A DNA stretch of 64,000 nucleotides. It comes from Alteriqipengyuania bathyomarina_B (GTDB lineage Bacteria; Pseudomonadota; Alphaproteobacteria; Sphingomonadales; Sphingomonadaceae). Position 1 is the stretch's first letter. Each line of letters opens with the position of its first letter. The stretch covers positions 682,001 through 746,000 of the forward strand of contig NZ_JBCFZM010000001.1 of assembly GCF_038594605.1 (NCBI RefSeq). The letters run 5' to 3'. The notes beneath the pieces were generated by a model that searched no databases, was not told where the DNA came from, and was given only the letters and a program-made list of their open reading frames with translations. Positions 44,455-52,282 of this stretch are shown here, in pieces. Made by a program: the position numbers and the translations under genes.

Positions 44455-45105
44455 ATGAAATATCTCGTATCTGCCCTTACGGGGGCTCTGGCCGCCGCGA
44501 GCCCCGCCCATGCGGCCGATGAGGCCTTCGAGCTGTGGCTCAATCCCTCGGTCTCGGCCGCGCTGGACGACGACACCGCGCTCGAACTGGAGACCGCACA
44601 GCGGTTCCGCAGTTCGGAAGATGGCCGGGTCGATACCTATTTCTTCCGCCTGTGGCTGCAGCAGGCCATTTCCGACGAGTTCACGCTTGCCGGGGCCGTC
44701 GAGCAGAGGTTCAACGATGGTGGGCGAGACGAGACCCGCACCATGCAGCAGCTCTCCGGCAAGCACGGATTCCTGCGCACGCGGCTGCGGCTCGAGCAGC
44801 GTTTCGTCGATGGTGCCGATCGCATGGGGCTGCGGCTCCGCCCCCGCCTCGGCGTGGCGGTCCCGCTCGACGACGAAGGGCGCTGGTCCGCCGGTGCCGA
44901 TGCCGAACTTTTCGTCACGCTCCGCAGCACCAGCGCGGGTGGAGACGACGGGCTGACGGGGCTGCGCACGCAGGTCGGCCTGGGCTACGACGTGAGCGAC
45001 AGGCTCGGCGTGAGCCTCACCTATCTGCGCCAGCAAGATTTCGAGCCCGGCGGCCCGGACGAGATCGGCCATGCGCCTCTGATCGGGATCGAATACGCGT
45101 TCTGA
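44455..45105 (+). CDS. DUF2490 family outer-membrane protein
   Basis: A 216-residue protein with a signal peptide (MKYLVSALTGALAAASPAHA) and a beta-barrel of the DUF2490 type: ELWLNPSVSAAL at the start, FFRLWLQQAISDEF, RTRLRLEQRF, and a Phe-terminated last strand (IGIEYAF). The start is the ATG at 44455; an in-frame ATG 27 codons upstream falls in the preceding terminator. Function is unknown. Confidence 0.8.
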   Translation: MKYLVSALTGALAAASPAHAADEAFELWLNPSVSAALDDDTALELETAQRFRSSEDGRVDTYFFRLWLQQAISDEFTLAGAVEQRFNDGGRDETRTMQQLSGKHGFLRTRLRLEQRFVDGADRMGLRLRPRLGVAVPLDDEGRWSAGADAELFVTLRSTSAGGDDGLTGLRTQVGLGYDVSDRLGVSLTYLRQQDFEPGGPDEIGHAPLIGIEYAF

Positions 45106-45244
45106 ATGCGCGCCGGGCCCGCGTGTGCGGCTGTGGATCATTCGGTGGATAAGTGTTCGTCGTTCGCCCGAGAAAGCCGTTTGCATTCCGTATCTTGCAC
45201 TCAGGTCTGCATTTACGCATAATCGAGACTGAAGGAGAGGCGTT

Positions 45245-45559
45245 ATGGACGATCTTTCGAGCACTTCGGGACTGACCAACCGGTTATGGCGCGTGGCCCT
45301 GTGGGGCTCGTTCGTCGCAATCCTTATCGCTCCGCTGATTGCGATGCAGTTTACCGGAGAGGTCCACTGGACGCCGTTCGATTTCGGCGTTGCGGCAGTG
45401 TTGCTGGGCGCGACCGCGCTCGCGATCGAGTTTGCGATCCGCAATATCGGCCGTCCGACCTGGTGCGTGGCGGCGGTGCTCGCGATCATGGCCACACTGC
45501 TGCTTGTATGGGCGGAGCTTGCCGTGGGCGTCTTCGGAACACCCTTCGCAGGTCACTGA
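45245..45559 (+). CDS. small integral membrane protein
   Basis: A 104-residue protein with three predicted transmembrane helices (about 17-37, 46-66 and 72-95). AAGGAGAGG precedes the ATG at a good distance. I do not recognise a characterised family; the sequence resembles small hypothetical membrane proteins common in sphingomonads. It converges on imuB. Confidence 0.65.
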   Translation: MDDLSSTSGLTNRLWRVALWGSFVAILIAPLIAMQFTGEVHWTPFDFGVAAVLLGATALAIEFAIRNIGRPTWCVAAVLAIMATLLLVWAELAVGVFGTPFAGH

Positions 45560-45587
45560 CCGGCCCCCGTTCCGGTCACGCCCCACA

Positions 45588-47183
45588 TCACGCACATAGG
45601 CCCTGCATGAACCATTCGGGCGCACCCCCGCGCCCGTCGCCCGCAATGCCATAGCGATAGATCCAGTAGCGGCGCCCGGCATCGTCCTCGATCCGGTAGT
45701 AATCCCGCAGCCGGGTGGAGCCACGCTCGCGCCACCACTCGGGCGCAATCCGTTCCGGCCCCTCGACCCGCGCAATCTCGTGCACCTGTCCGCGCCAGCG
45801 GAACCGCTGGGGCAGCCCGTCGGGGGTCGCATACAGGACCGCGATGCTTTCCGCGCGGTCGAGCAGCTTCAGCGGGCGCGTATGGAAGCGCATTTCTTCC
45901 TGTGCGGGCGGCTCCGGCTCCAGCGGTGGCTGCCAGCGCTGCGCTCTTTCCGGCACGTGGCTGCCCTTGAGCACCGGGCGGCGCACCGCCCTGGGGCCGA
46001 GCCGGGTGGTCAGCCGGTCGACGAATGCGGACAGCGAGGTGCCATGCCGCTCCGCCGCGGCTTCGATATCGGCCTGGGCCGTCGGCAGCGGCTCGGCCCA
46101 GCTGGCGCGCAGGCGCACCAACTCGATCCCGAAGCCCGCGTCGATATCCGCCAGCTTCTCGCCGAACAGCCGCACGATATGGGCTGCATCGCGGGTGGCG
46201 GCAGCAAGCTCGAGCGTCTTGACGATCACCTCGCCATCGACCCGCCATAGCCCGAGATCGAGGCGCCGCCCGCCCTGCCCCGCGCCTTCCAGCTCGCGTA
46301 CCATCTCCTGCGCCAGATCGGTCAGCACCTGGTCGAGCAGCGTCCGGTGGCGGATCGGCTCCATCAGGCGCCGCTGCACCAGCGGCATTTGCTGCGGGAC
46401 GACCGGCAGCAGCGGCTCGGGCACATGGCCCAGCAACTGGTCCATCCGGATCAGCGGATTGGCAGACGGCGACTTGCGGTTGCGGAACCGGCGGTGGAGC
46501 GCGTCGCGCCCCGCCCCGTGCCCTGCACTGTGCCCCGGCCCGCCTCCGATAACCCCGCCAAGTTCGCCGAGCCGCTTGAGACCGAGCCGCCGCAGCACGG
46601 TCAGCACGTCGTCGTCGAGCCGCAATGCCGCCACCGGCAGATCGGAGAGGCGCGCCTCCATGTCGTCTTCCGGCGCGAGGATGCAGCGCTCCGGCCCGTG
46701 ATGCGCCAGCGCCCAGGCCGCGCCTGCCGTGGGCGCGATCGCGCCGCGAATGGCGAAACCGCGCGCCGCGAATGCCGCATGAACATCGGCGAGCAGCTTC
46801 GCCTCGCCGCCGAACAGGTGCGCGACGGCAGTGACATCGACCAGCAGGCCGTCGGGCGGGTCGAGTGCGGACCATGGCCCCCAGCGCCGCGCCCACGCGG
46901 CGAGCTTTTCCAGCGCATCGAGGTCACCCGCCGGATCGCCCGGCACCGCCGCGATGGACGGGCACAGCGCCCGCGCATCGGCGAGCATCGTGCCTATCCG
47001 TGCGCCTGCATTGCGCGCCGCGTCGTTGGCCGCCGAGATCCGGGGGCCGTGCGCGGTCTCGGCGATAAGGACCAGCGGCTGCGCATCCGCGCCCTCGCCC
47101 CGCGCGCAGCCTTCACCGAGCCGCCAGCAGTCGATCGCGAAACGCGCGAGCCAGATCGAGAGAATGCGACGGGGCTGTGCCAT
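45588..47183 (-). CDS. imuB: Y-family polymerase-like protein ImuB
   Basis: A 531-residue catalytically inactive Y-family polymerase homologue that links DnaE2 to the sliding clamp in damage-induced mutagenesis. The N-terminal fold begins RRILSIWLARFAIDCW; the acidic triad of active Y polymerases is not evident, as expected for ImuB. The C-terminal part (ERIAPEWWRE, RLRDYYRIEDDAGRRYWIYR) is the ImuB-C block. The ATG at 47183 lies two bases beyond the imuA stop; an open frame reaching 47444 runs through a repeat element and is rejected. Confidence 0.93.
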   Translation of the reverse strand: MAQPRRILSIWLARFAIDCWRLGEGCARGEGADAQPLVLIAETAHGPRISAANDAARNAGARIGTMLADARALCPSIAAVPGDPAGDLDALEKLAAWARRWGPWSALDPPDGLLVDVTAVAHLFGGEAKLLADVHAAFAARGFAIRGAIAPTAGAAWALAHHGPERCILAPEDDMEARLSDLPVAALRLDDDVLTVLRRLGLKRLGELGGVIGGGPGHSAGHGAGRDALHRRFRNRKSPSANPLIRMDQLLGHVPEPLLPVVPQQMPLVQRRLMEPIRHRTLLDQVLTDLAQEMVRELEGAGQGGRRLDLGLWRVDGEVIVKTLELAAATRDAAHIVRLFGEKLADIDAGFGIELVRLRASWAEPLPTAQADIEAAAERHGTSLSAFVDRLTTRLGPRAVRRPVLKGSHVPERAQRWQPPLEPEPPAQEEMRFHTRPLKLLDRAESIAVLYATPDGLPQRFRWRGQVHEIARVEGPERIAPEWWRERGSTRLRDYYRIEDDAGRRYWIYRYGIAGDGRGGAPEWFMQGLCA

Positions 47184-47185
47184 GC

Positions 47186-48025
47186 CTAACCACTCACCCT
47201 CTCCCCAGTGGGGGAGAGAATGGCGACGCTTGCTCCCAAGGAGCGAGCAGAGCCTGGAGAGGGGGCTGCCGCATCCGAAGGCTTCGTACGACCCTCTCCA
47301 ACTTCTTGCACGGGGAGAGGAATGTGTCGCCCCGCCACCAATCGACCGCCATCCTCGCTCAACCGCCAGGTCCCCGGCGGATGGGAGCGCGCGCGGAACA
47401 GCTCGGCCTGCCACGCCGGAACGCCGGGCGCCTGACGGTTCCACTGCGGGTTTGCCGAGGGGGCGGCCTGCACCGCCCAGCGCTGGCGGGCAGAGGAGAG
47501 ATCGCGCGTCCCGTCCAGCCGCACCAGCGTGAGCGGCACGCCATGGCGTTCGGCAGCCAGCGTCAATCGGCGCGAGGCGGTGAAATCGAGCGCGCGCGGG
47601 CTCCCGGCGATTTCACCGATGACGAAGGCGATATCGCGGCATCGGACCGCCTCTTCCAGCGCGAACAGCGCGTCCTCGTCCTTCTCGGCCAGCACATGGA
47701 TCAGACGATGGCGGATTTCGGGCGGCAGGCCGGGGCGAAACGGACGCCCGCCATGCTTTACCGCGCCGCGCGTCTGCACCCACACCACCGCGCGACGATC
47801 CTCTGCCTCCTCCCCCTCGCCACGCGGGCGGCAGCGCCAGGCATCGAGCGCGAGCGCCAGCGCCGCGCCCGCCCCGCTTCCCTCGCGCGAGGACGCGAAA
47901 ATTTCGCTCTGCGCGACAGCGCCCAGCCCCGGCTTCCAGCGCTGGGCGGGTGCCCCCGATGCAAGGTCGGCGGCGGTATCGAAGGCACTCGTGGAGGATT
48001 GTGGGATCATGGTGGAACGACTCAT
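47186..48025 (-). CDS. imuA: SOS mutagenesis accessory protein ImuA
   Basis: A 279-residue RecA-like protein of the ImuA family, needed with ImuB and DnaE2 for damage-induced mutagenesis. Family segments include WKPGLGAVAQSEIFASS and DIAFVIGEIAG. The start at 48025 (MSRSTMIPQ) was chosen because it sits 2 bp from a LexA operator, exactly as the radical SAM gene does; the ATG at 48010 is an alternative. The last 40 or so residues (from about 236) are encoded by a palindromic element, so the native C terminus seems replaced. Confidence 0.85.
   Translation of the reverse strand: MSRSTMIPQSSTSAFDTAADLASGAPAQRWKPGLGAVAQSEIFASSREGSGAGAALALALDAWRCRPRGEGEEAEDRRAVVWVQTRGAVKHGGRPFRPGLPPEIRHRLIHVLAEKDEDALFALEEAVRCRDIAFVIGEIAGSPRALDFTASRRLTLAAERHGVPLTLVRLDGTRDLSSARQRWAVQAAPSANPQWNRQAPGVPAWQAELFRARSHPPGTWRLSEDGGRLVAGRHIPLPVQEVGEGRTKPSDAAAPSPGSARSLGASVAILSPTGERVSG
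47197..47320. repeat. 124-bp palindrome-rich element at the imuA 3' end
   Basis: Ends CCCTCTCCCC (47197) and GGGGAGAGG (47320) are complementary. Inside are CTCTCCCC-AGTG-GGGGAGAG (47199-47218), a GCTTGCTCC/GGAGCGAGC-like stem, and TGGAGAGGG/CCCTCTCCA (47255-47300). Size and CT-rich ends resemble the elements at 37829 and 42145. Confidence 0.7.
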
Positions 48026-48027
48026 CT

Positions 48028-48042
48028 GTTCCACTTATGTTC
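48028..48042 (-). promoter_or_regulatory. LexA operator of imuA-imuB
   Basis: Coding-strand GAACATAAGTGGAAC matches GTTC-N7-GTTC on the other strand and ends two bases before the chosen ATG. Eight of the first nine box bases and the following A-x-ATGAG are shared with the operator at 43529. Confidence 0.8.
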
Positions 48043-48145
48043 CATTTCGCATTCGGTCGCAAGCGCCCGCCGACTACCGTCCTTCGTCCCGTGTCGAAAC
48101 CATCCCCCCACCTCGTCCGTTGGGCCAGCAAAGGAGAAAAAATTC

Positions 48146-48631
48146 ATGCGATACAACGAAGGCAAGGCCGACGAACTGCGGGAAAAATTCTGGAAAGCGC
48201 TGGCCGACAGCCCCTACCTCTTCCTCCAGCTCGACAGCGACCCGAAGAGCGCGGTTCCGATGGCACCCCAACTCGACAAGGATGCCAACAGCTCGATCTG
48301 GTTCTTCACCCACACCAAAAGCGATTTCGCCAAGCTGGGCGCGGCCACCGCCACCTTCGAAGGCGAGGATCACAAGATGTTCGCGCGCTTCCACGGCACG
48401 CTGGTGAAAGAACCCAGTCAGGAGCGGTTCGACCAGTTCTGGAGCAACTTCGTCGAAGCCTGGTACGACGGCGGCAAGGACGATCCCGACATCCTGTTCC
48501 TGCGCATGGACCTGGGCGATGCGGAAATCTGGAACGGCGACATGGGCCTGCTCAACGTCGCCAAGATGGCGCTGGGCATGAATGTGCACGACGACGCCAA
48601 GGACAAGCACGTCAAGGAAACGTCGCTGTAA
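48146..48631 (+). CDS. pyridoxamine 5'-phosphate oxidase-like stress protein
   Basis: A 161-residue flavin-binding split-barrel protein of the general-stress-protein-26 type. The segments FLQLDSDPKSAVPMAPQLD and IWFFTHTKSDF mark the barrel. AAGGAG at 48131 precedes the ATG. It is divergent from imuA; the 103-bp gap holds the imuA operator and probably its own promoter. Members bind FMN or FAD; the substrate is unknown. Confidence 0.82.
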   Translation: MRYNEGKADELREKFWKALADSPYLFLQLDSDPKSAVPMAPQLDKDANSSIWFFTHTKSDFAKLGAATATFEGEDHKMFARFHGTLVKEPSQERFDQFWSNFVEAWYDGGKDDPDILFLRMDLGDAEIWNGDMGLLNVAKMALGMNVHDDAKDKHVKETSL

Positions 48632-48652
48632 ACTTCTTCCAGCAAGACAACG

Positions 48653-48689
48653 AAAAGGGGCGCGACCTGCGACGGCCGCGCCCCTTTTT
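48653..48689. terminator. bidirectional terminator
   Basis: A 12-bp perfect stem (AAAAGGGGCGCG/CGCGCCCCTTTT) with a 12-base loop and T5, between the convergent stress-protein and transporter genes. Confidence 0.88.
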
Positions 48690-48710
48690 CGTTGTTACCC
48701 TATCAATTGG

Positions 48711-50180
48711 TCACTCAGCCACTTCGGCGGACTGCGCTTCACCGCCACCGAGCATGGCGAACACCTCCGCCGCACGGTCGGGGAAGATACCGCCCAACAG
48801 GATCAGGAGCAGTGCCAGCGGGCAGAACCAGCGGACGAGGAAGCGCCAGAAAAGGTGCAGCCCGCCGCTCAGGCCGTTCTCCGAATCGACCAGCCGCTTG
48901 TCCGCGATCCAGCCGATGAACACCGCCGTCAGCAAGGCGCCGATCGGCATCGTCAGCTTGCTGGTCAGCGTATCCAGCGTGTCGAGGAAGCCGAGCCCTT
49001 CGAACATCGGCAGGAAACCGAGCGGGTGGAACCCCGACAGCATCCCGGTCGACAGGGCAGACAGGGTGCCGAACACCGCCGCCAGCGCGGTGACCAGCAG
49101 AACCGCCGCCGGTCGCCGTATGCGGAACTGGTCGATCACCCAGGCCGACGGAACCTCCATCAGCGCGACCGAACTGGTCAGCGCGGCAAAACCCACCATG
49201 ATGAAGAAGGCGAGACCGATCAGCGAGCCGAAAGGAATTTCCTGGAAGGCGTGCGGCAGCGTCTGGAACATCAGTCCAAGCCCCCCATTGGGCGTGAGCC
49301 CGGCGGCAATGACGATCGGGAAGATGCACAGGCCTGCAACCAGCGCCACAGAGGTATCGGCCGCACCGATGATGGCCGACGTGCCCGCAAGGTTCACGTC
49401 GCGCGACACGTAGGCACCATAGGTGACCATCCCGGCCACCCCCAGCGACAGCGAGAAGAACGCCTGCCCCACCGCTGCCAGCATGACCTCGCCGGTCAGC
49501 TTCTCGGGCTCGAAGGTGAAGAGGTAATCGAACGTCTCCTGGCTCGATCCGCCGATCAGGCTGTAGATCGTGATGCCGACCAGCAGCACGAAGAACAGGG
49601 GCATGAGATAGACTGCGACCTTCTCGATCCCGCCCGAAACGCCGCGCGCGACGAAGAACAGGGTTATCGCGAGGAATATCAGGTTGAGCACGACGGTGAC
49701 CGGTCCATTGGCGATCATGGCCGGGAACAGCGCATCGACCGCTTCGAAGTTCAGCCCGTCGAACGCCGGCCCGGTCACGCCGGTCGCGATCAGGTCTGCG
49801 ATGAAGAGATAGATGTAATAGAGCACCCAGCCGCCGAGCACGCAGTAGAAGCTCAAAACCAGAAAGGCGGACAAGACCCCGAGGGTCGCCACCAGCTCCC
49901 AGCTCTTGGACGCGCCCGACTCCTCAGCAACCTTGCGGTAGCTTTCGGGCGCGGCGGCCTGGCCATGCCTGCCGATCAGGGTTTCCGACAGCAGCACTGG
50001 CAGACCGATGAGCACGATGCACAGGATGTAGAACAGGACGAACGCCCCGCCCCCGTTGGCGCCTGCCTCCGCCGGAAAGCGCACGAGGTTGCCCAGCCCC
50101 ACGGCCGAACCGATCGCGGCGAGGATGAATGCTGAACGCGAGGACCAGCCATCGCGGCCCGTTGACGTCGTAGCGACCAT
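48711..50180 (-). CDS. neurotransmitter:sodium symporter family transporter
   Basis: A 489-residue membrane protein with about 12 helices and the NSS (SNF, LeuT-like) hallmark in helix 1, AAIGSAVGLGNLVRFP, followed by NGGGAFVLFYI. It probably imports amino acids or related solutes with sodium. The start is the ATG at 50180 (MVATTSTGRDGWSSR); an in-frame upstream ATG adds 17 non-conserved residues. The substrate cannot be told from sequence. Confidence 0.9.
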   Translation of the reverse strand: MVATTSTGRDGWSSRSAFILAAIGSAVGLGNLVRFPAEAGANGGGAFVLFYILCIVLIGLPVLLSETLIGRHGQAAAPESYRKVAEESGASKSWELVATLGVLSAFLVLSFYCVLGGWVLYYIYLFIADLIATGVTGPAFDGLNFEAVDALFPAMIANGPVTVVLNLIFLAITLFFVARGVSGGIEKVAVYLMPLFFVLLVGITIYSLIGGSSQETFDYLFTFEPEKLTGEVMLAAVGQAFFSLSLGVAGMVTYGAYVSRDVNLAGTSAIIGAADTSVALVAGLCIFPIVIAAGLTPNGGLGLMFQTLPHAFQEIPFGSLIGLAFFIMVGFAALTSSVALMEVPSAWVIDQFRIRRPAAVLLVTALAAVFGTLSALSTGMLSGFHPLGFLPMFEGLGFLDTLDTLTSKLTMPIGALLTAVFIGWIADKRLVDSENGLSGGLHLFWRFLVRWFCPLALLLILLGGIFPDRAAEVFAMLGGGEAQSAEVAE

Positions 50181-50315
50181 AGAATCTGTTCTCCCTGCCG
50201 TGCCCCCTAAGGCACGGTTTACCCTTTGCATTGGTCACGCTTTTGCAATGATTCTGCGACCGCGTCGAGGGCTTCGCTTTGCGTTTGTCCCATAGTCGGT
50301 CTAGCAGACGCGCTT

Positions 50316-51185
50316 ATGTCGACGACCTTTCAGATTGATACCGCGACCAGCCGCGCCACGCCCACCCCCCAGCCAATGAAGCGGCTGACGGTGCCAAAGA
50401 TCCAAAGCCGCAAGGCGGATGGCAAAACCGAAGAGCCGCTGGTGATGCTGACGGCCTATACCGCGCGGCAGGCACAGTTGCTCGACGAACATTGCGACCT
50501 CCTGCTGGTGGGGGATTCGCTGGGCCAGGTCATCTACGGTCTGCCATCGACCTTGCAGGTCACGCTCGACATGATGTGCGCGCACGGCGCCGCCGTCGTT
50601 CGCGGCAGCTATCATTCGGTCGTCGTGGTCGACATGCCCTTCGGTGCCTATGAACAAAGCCCGGAAAAAGCGTTCGAAAGCGCCAGCCGGATCATGGCCG
50701 AAACCGGCTGTGCAGCGGTGAAGCTGGAAGGCGGCGAGGCAATGGCGGAAACCATCGCTTTCCTCTCCCAGCGCGGCATCCCGGTCATGGCGCATGTTGG
50801 CCTGACCCCGCAGGCGGTCAACGCTTTGGGCGGCTATGGTGCGCGCGGTCGCAGCCAGGAAGAACACGCCAAGATCATTGCCGACGGTGAGGCTGTGCAG
50901 GCCGCCGGAGCCTTCGCTGTCGTGGTCGAAGGGGTGGTCGAGCCTATCGCGGTTGCGCTGACGCAGACACTGGACATCCCGGTAATCGGCATCGGTGCCT
51001 CTGCCCAGTGCGACGGCCAGGTGCTGGTGGTGGACGACATGCTCGGCATGTTCGAGCGCGTGCCGCGCTTCGTGAAGAAATACGGCGACCTTGCCGACCG
51101 GATCACCGGCCACGTCGAAGATTACGCACACGAGGTGCGCGCGCGCACCTTCCCTACCGAAGACCAGACCTACCAACCCAAATAG
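50316..51185 (+). CDS. panB: 3-methyl-2-oxobutanoate hydroxymethyltransferase
   Basis: A 289-residue enzyme adding a hydroxymethyl group from methylene-THF to ketoisovalerate, the first step of pantothenate synthesis. Visible segments are MLTAYTARQAQLLDE, LLVGDSLGQVIYGLPST, VVVDMPFGAYEQSPE, VKLEGGEAMAE and IGIGASAQCDGQVLVVDDM, containing metal- and substrate-binding residues. The ATG at 50316 was chosen; longer upstream reading is unlikely. CoaD elsewhere in the window acts later in the same CoA route. Confidence 0.96.
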   Translation: MSTTFQIDTATSRATPTPQPMKRLTVPKIQSRKADGKTEEPLVMLTAYTARQAQLLDEHCDLLLVGDSLGQVIYGLPSTLQVTLDMMCAHGAAVVRGSYHSVVVVDMPFGAYEQSPEKAFESASRIMAETGCAAVKLEGGEAMAETIAFLSQRGIPVMAHVGLTPQAVNALGGYGARGRSQEEHAKIIADGEAVQAAGAFAVVVEGVVEPIAVALTQTLDIPVIGIGASAQCDGQVLVVDDMLGMFERVPRFVKKYGDLADRITGHVEDYAHEVRARTFPTEDQTYQPK

Positions 51186-51223
51186 ACCGGCCCCGGCCCG
51201 TCATCACGTGGACGACGCATTTC

Positions 51224-52282
51224 GTGAACACGCTTTTCAAACATTACTGGGGCTCGCTCCTCTTCACCGCGGTATGCTTTGCGGCGGCGGCGATCTACGC
51301 TTGGAACAGTAGCGGCTCGGTCGGCGGAGTGGCGCAGGTCCTGTGGATCGTGCTGGTCCTCTCGATCCTCGAAATCTCGCTCAGCTTCGACAACGCGGTG
51401 GTCAACGCGACCGTGCTGCGCGAAATGGACGAGAAGTGGCAGCGGCGCTTCCTGACCTGGGGCATCCTGATCGCGGTGTTCGGGATGCGGATCATCTTCC
51501 CGCTCGCGATCGTGGCGATTGCCGCAAACCTCGATCCGCTTTCCGCGATCAACCTCTCATTGAACGATCCCGAACGCTACGAGGCGATCGTGTCGTCAGC
51601 GCATGTCGGCATCGCCGGCTTCGGTGGCGCCTTCCTGACCATGGTAGGCCTCAGCTTCTTTTTCGACGGCGAGAAGGATGTGGACTGGATTCGCGGGCTG
51701 GAACTGTGGCTGCGCCGCTTCTCCGAGGTCAAGGCAGCCGAGATCGGCATCCTGCTGGTGATCCTCTACGCTATCTCGACAATGCTACCGGATGCCGAGG
51801 CGATGGTCTTCCTCACCTCGGGCATCCTCGGCCTGCTGACCTATATCGCGGTCGATGCGGTCGGCACCCTGCTCGACAAGATGGAGCGCAAGAAGATGGC
51901 CGAGGGCGCCGTGCGCTCCGGCCTCGGCGGATTTCTCTATCTCGAAGTGCTTGATGCGAGCTTTTCGTTCGACGGGGTGATCGGTGCCTTCGCACTATCC
52001 AACAACATGATCGTCATCGCCATCGGGCTGAGCATCGGCGCGCTGTTCGTCCGGTCGATGACCGTGCACCTCGTTCGCGCAGGCACGCTGACCAAATACC
52101 GCTTCCTCGAACACGGTGCTTTCTGGGCGATCATCGCGCTCGGCCTGATCATGCTGGTGTCGGCCAAATTCCATATCCCCGAAACGATCACGGGGCTGAT
52201 CGGTGCGGTGTTGATCGGGATCTCGCTGGTCTGGTCGATGCGCTACAACCGCCAGCACGGGGCCGAGACCGACGAAATCTAG
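51224..52282 (+). CDS. DUF475/TerC-like integral membrane protein
   Basis: A 352-residue protein with about eight helices. SLSFDNAVVNATVL and DASFSFDGVIGAFALSNN are the paired acidic motifs of the TerC/DUF475 superfamily, which is linked to metal-ion or tellurite resistance. The start is probably the GTG at 51224 (NTLFKHYWGSLLFT); no ATG is near. Its stop overlaps the convergent prsR stop. Confidence 0.82.
   Translation: MNTLFKHYWGSLLFTAVCFAAAAIYAWNSSGSVGGVAQVLWIVLVLSILEISLSFDNAVVNATVLREMDEKWQRRFLTWGILIAVFGMRIIFPLAIVAIAANLDPLSAINLSLNDPERYEAIVSSAHVGIAGFGGAFLTMVGLSFFFDGEKDVDWIRGLELWLRRFSEVKAAEIGILLVILYAISTMLPDAEAMVFLTSGILGLLTYIAVDAVGTLLDKMERKKMAEGAVRSGLGGFLYLEVLDASFSFDGVIGAFALSNNMIVIAIGLSIGALFVRSMTVHLVRAGTLTKYRFLEHGAFWAIIALGLIMLVSAKFHIPETITGLIGAVLIGISLVWSMRYNRQHGAETDEI

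Noticed and set aside
47184..47444. Longer imuB start at 47444
   Set aside because: The extra 87 codons read through a repeat element and imuA in another frame; MAQPRR at 47183 fits the family.
48582..50135. Long plus-strand frame antisense to the sodium symporter gene
   Set aside because: Gln/Arg/Asp-rich shadow with no domain; the opposite strand encodes a clear NSS transporter. The same applies to long frames antisense to purL, the M20 gene and aceA.
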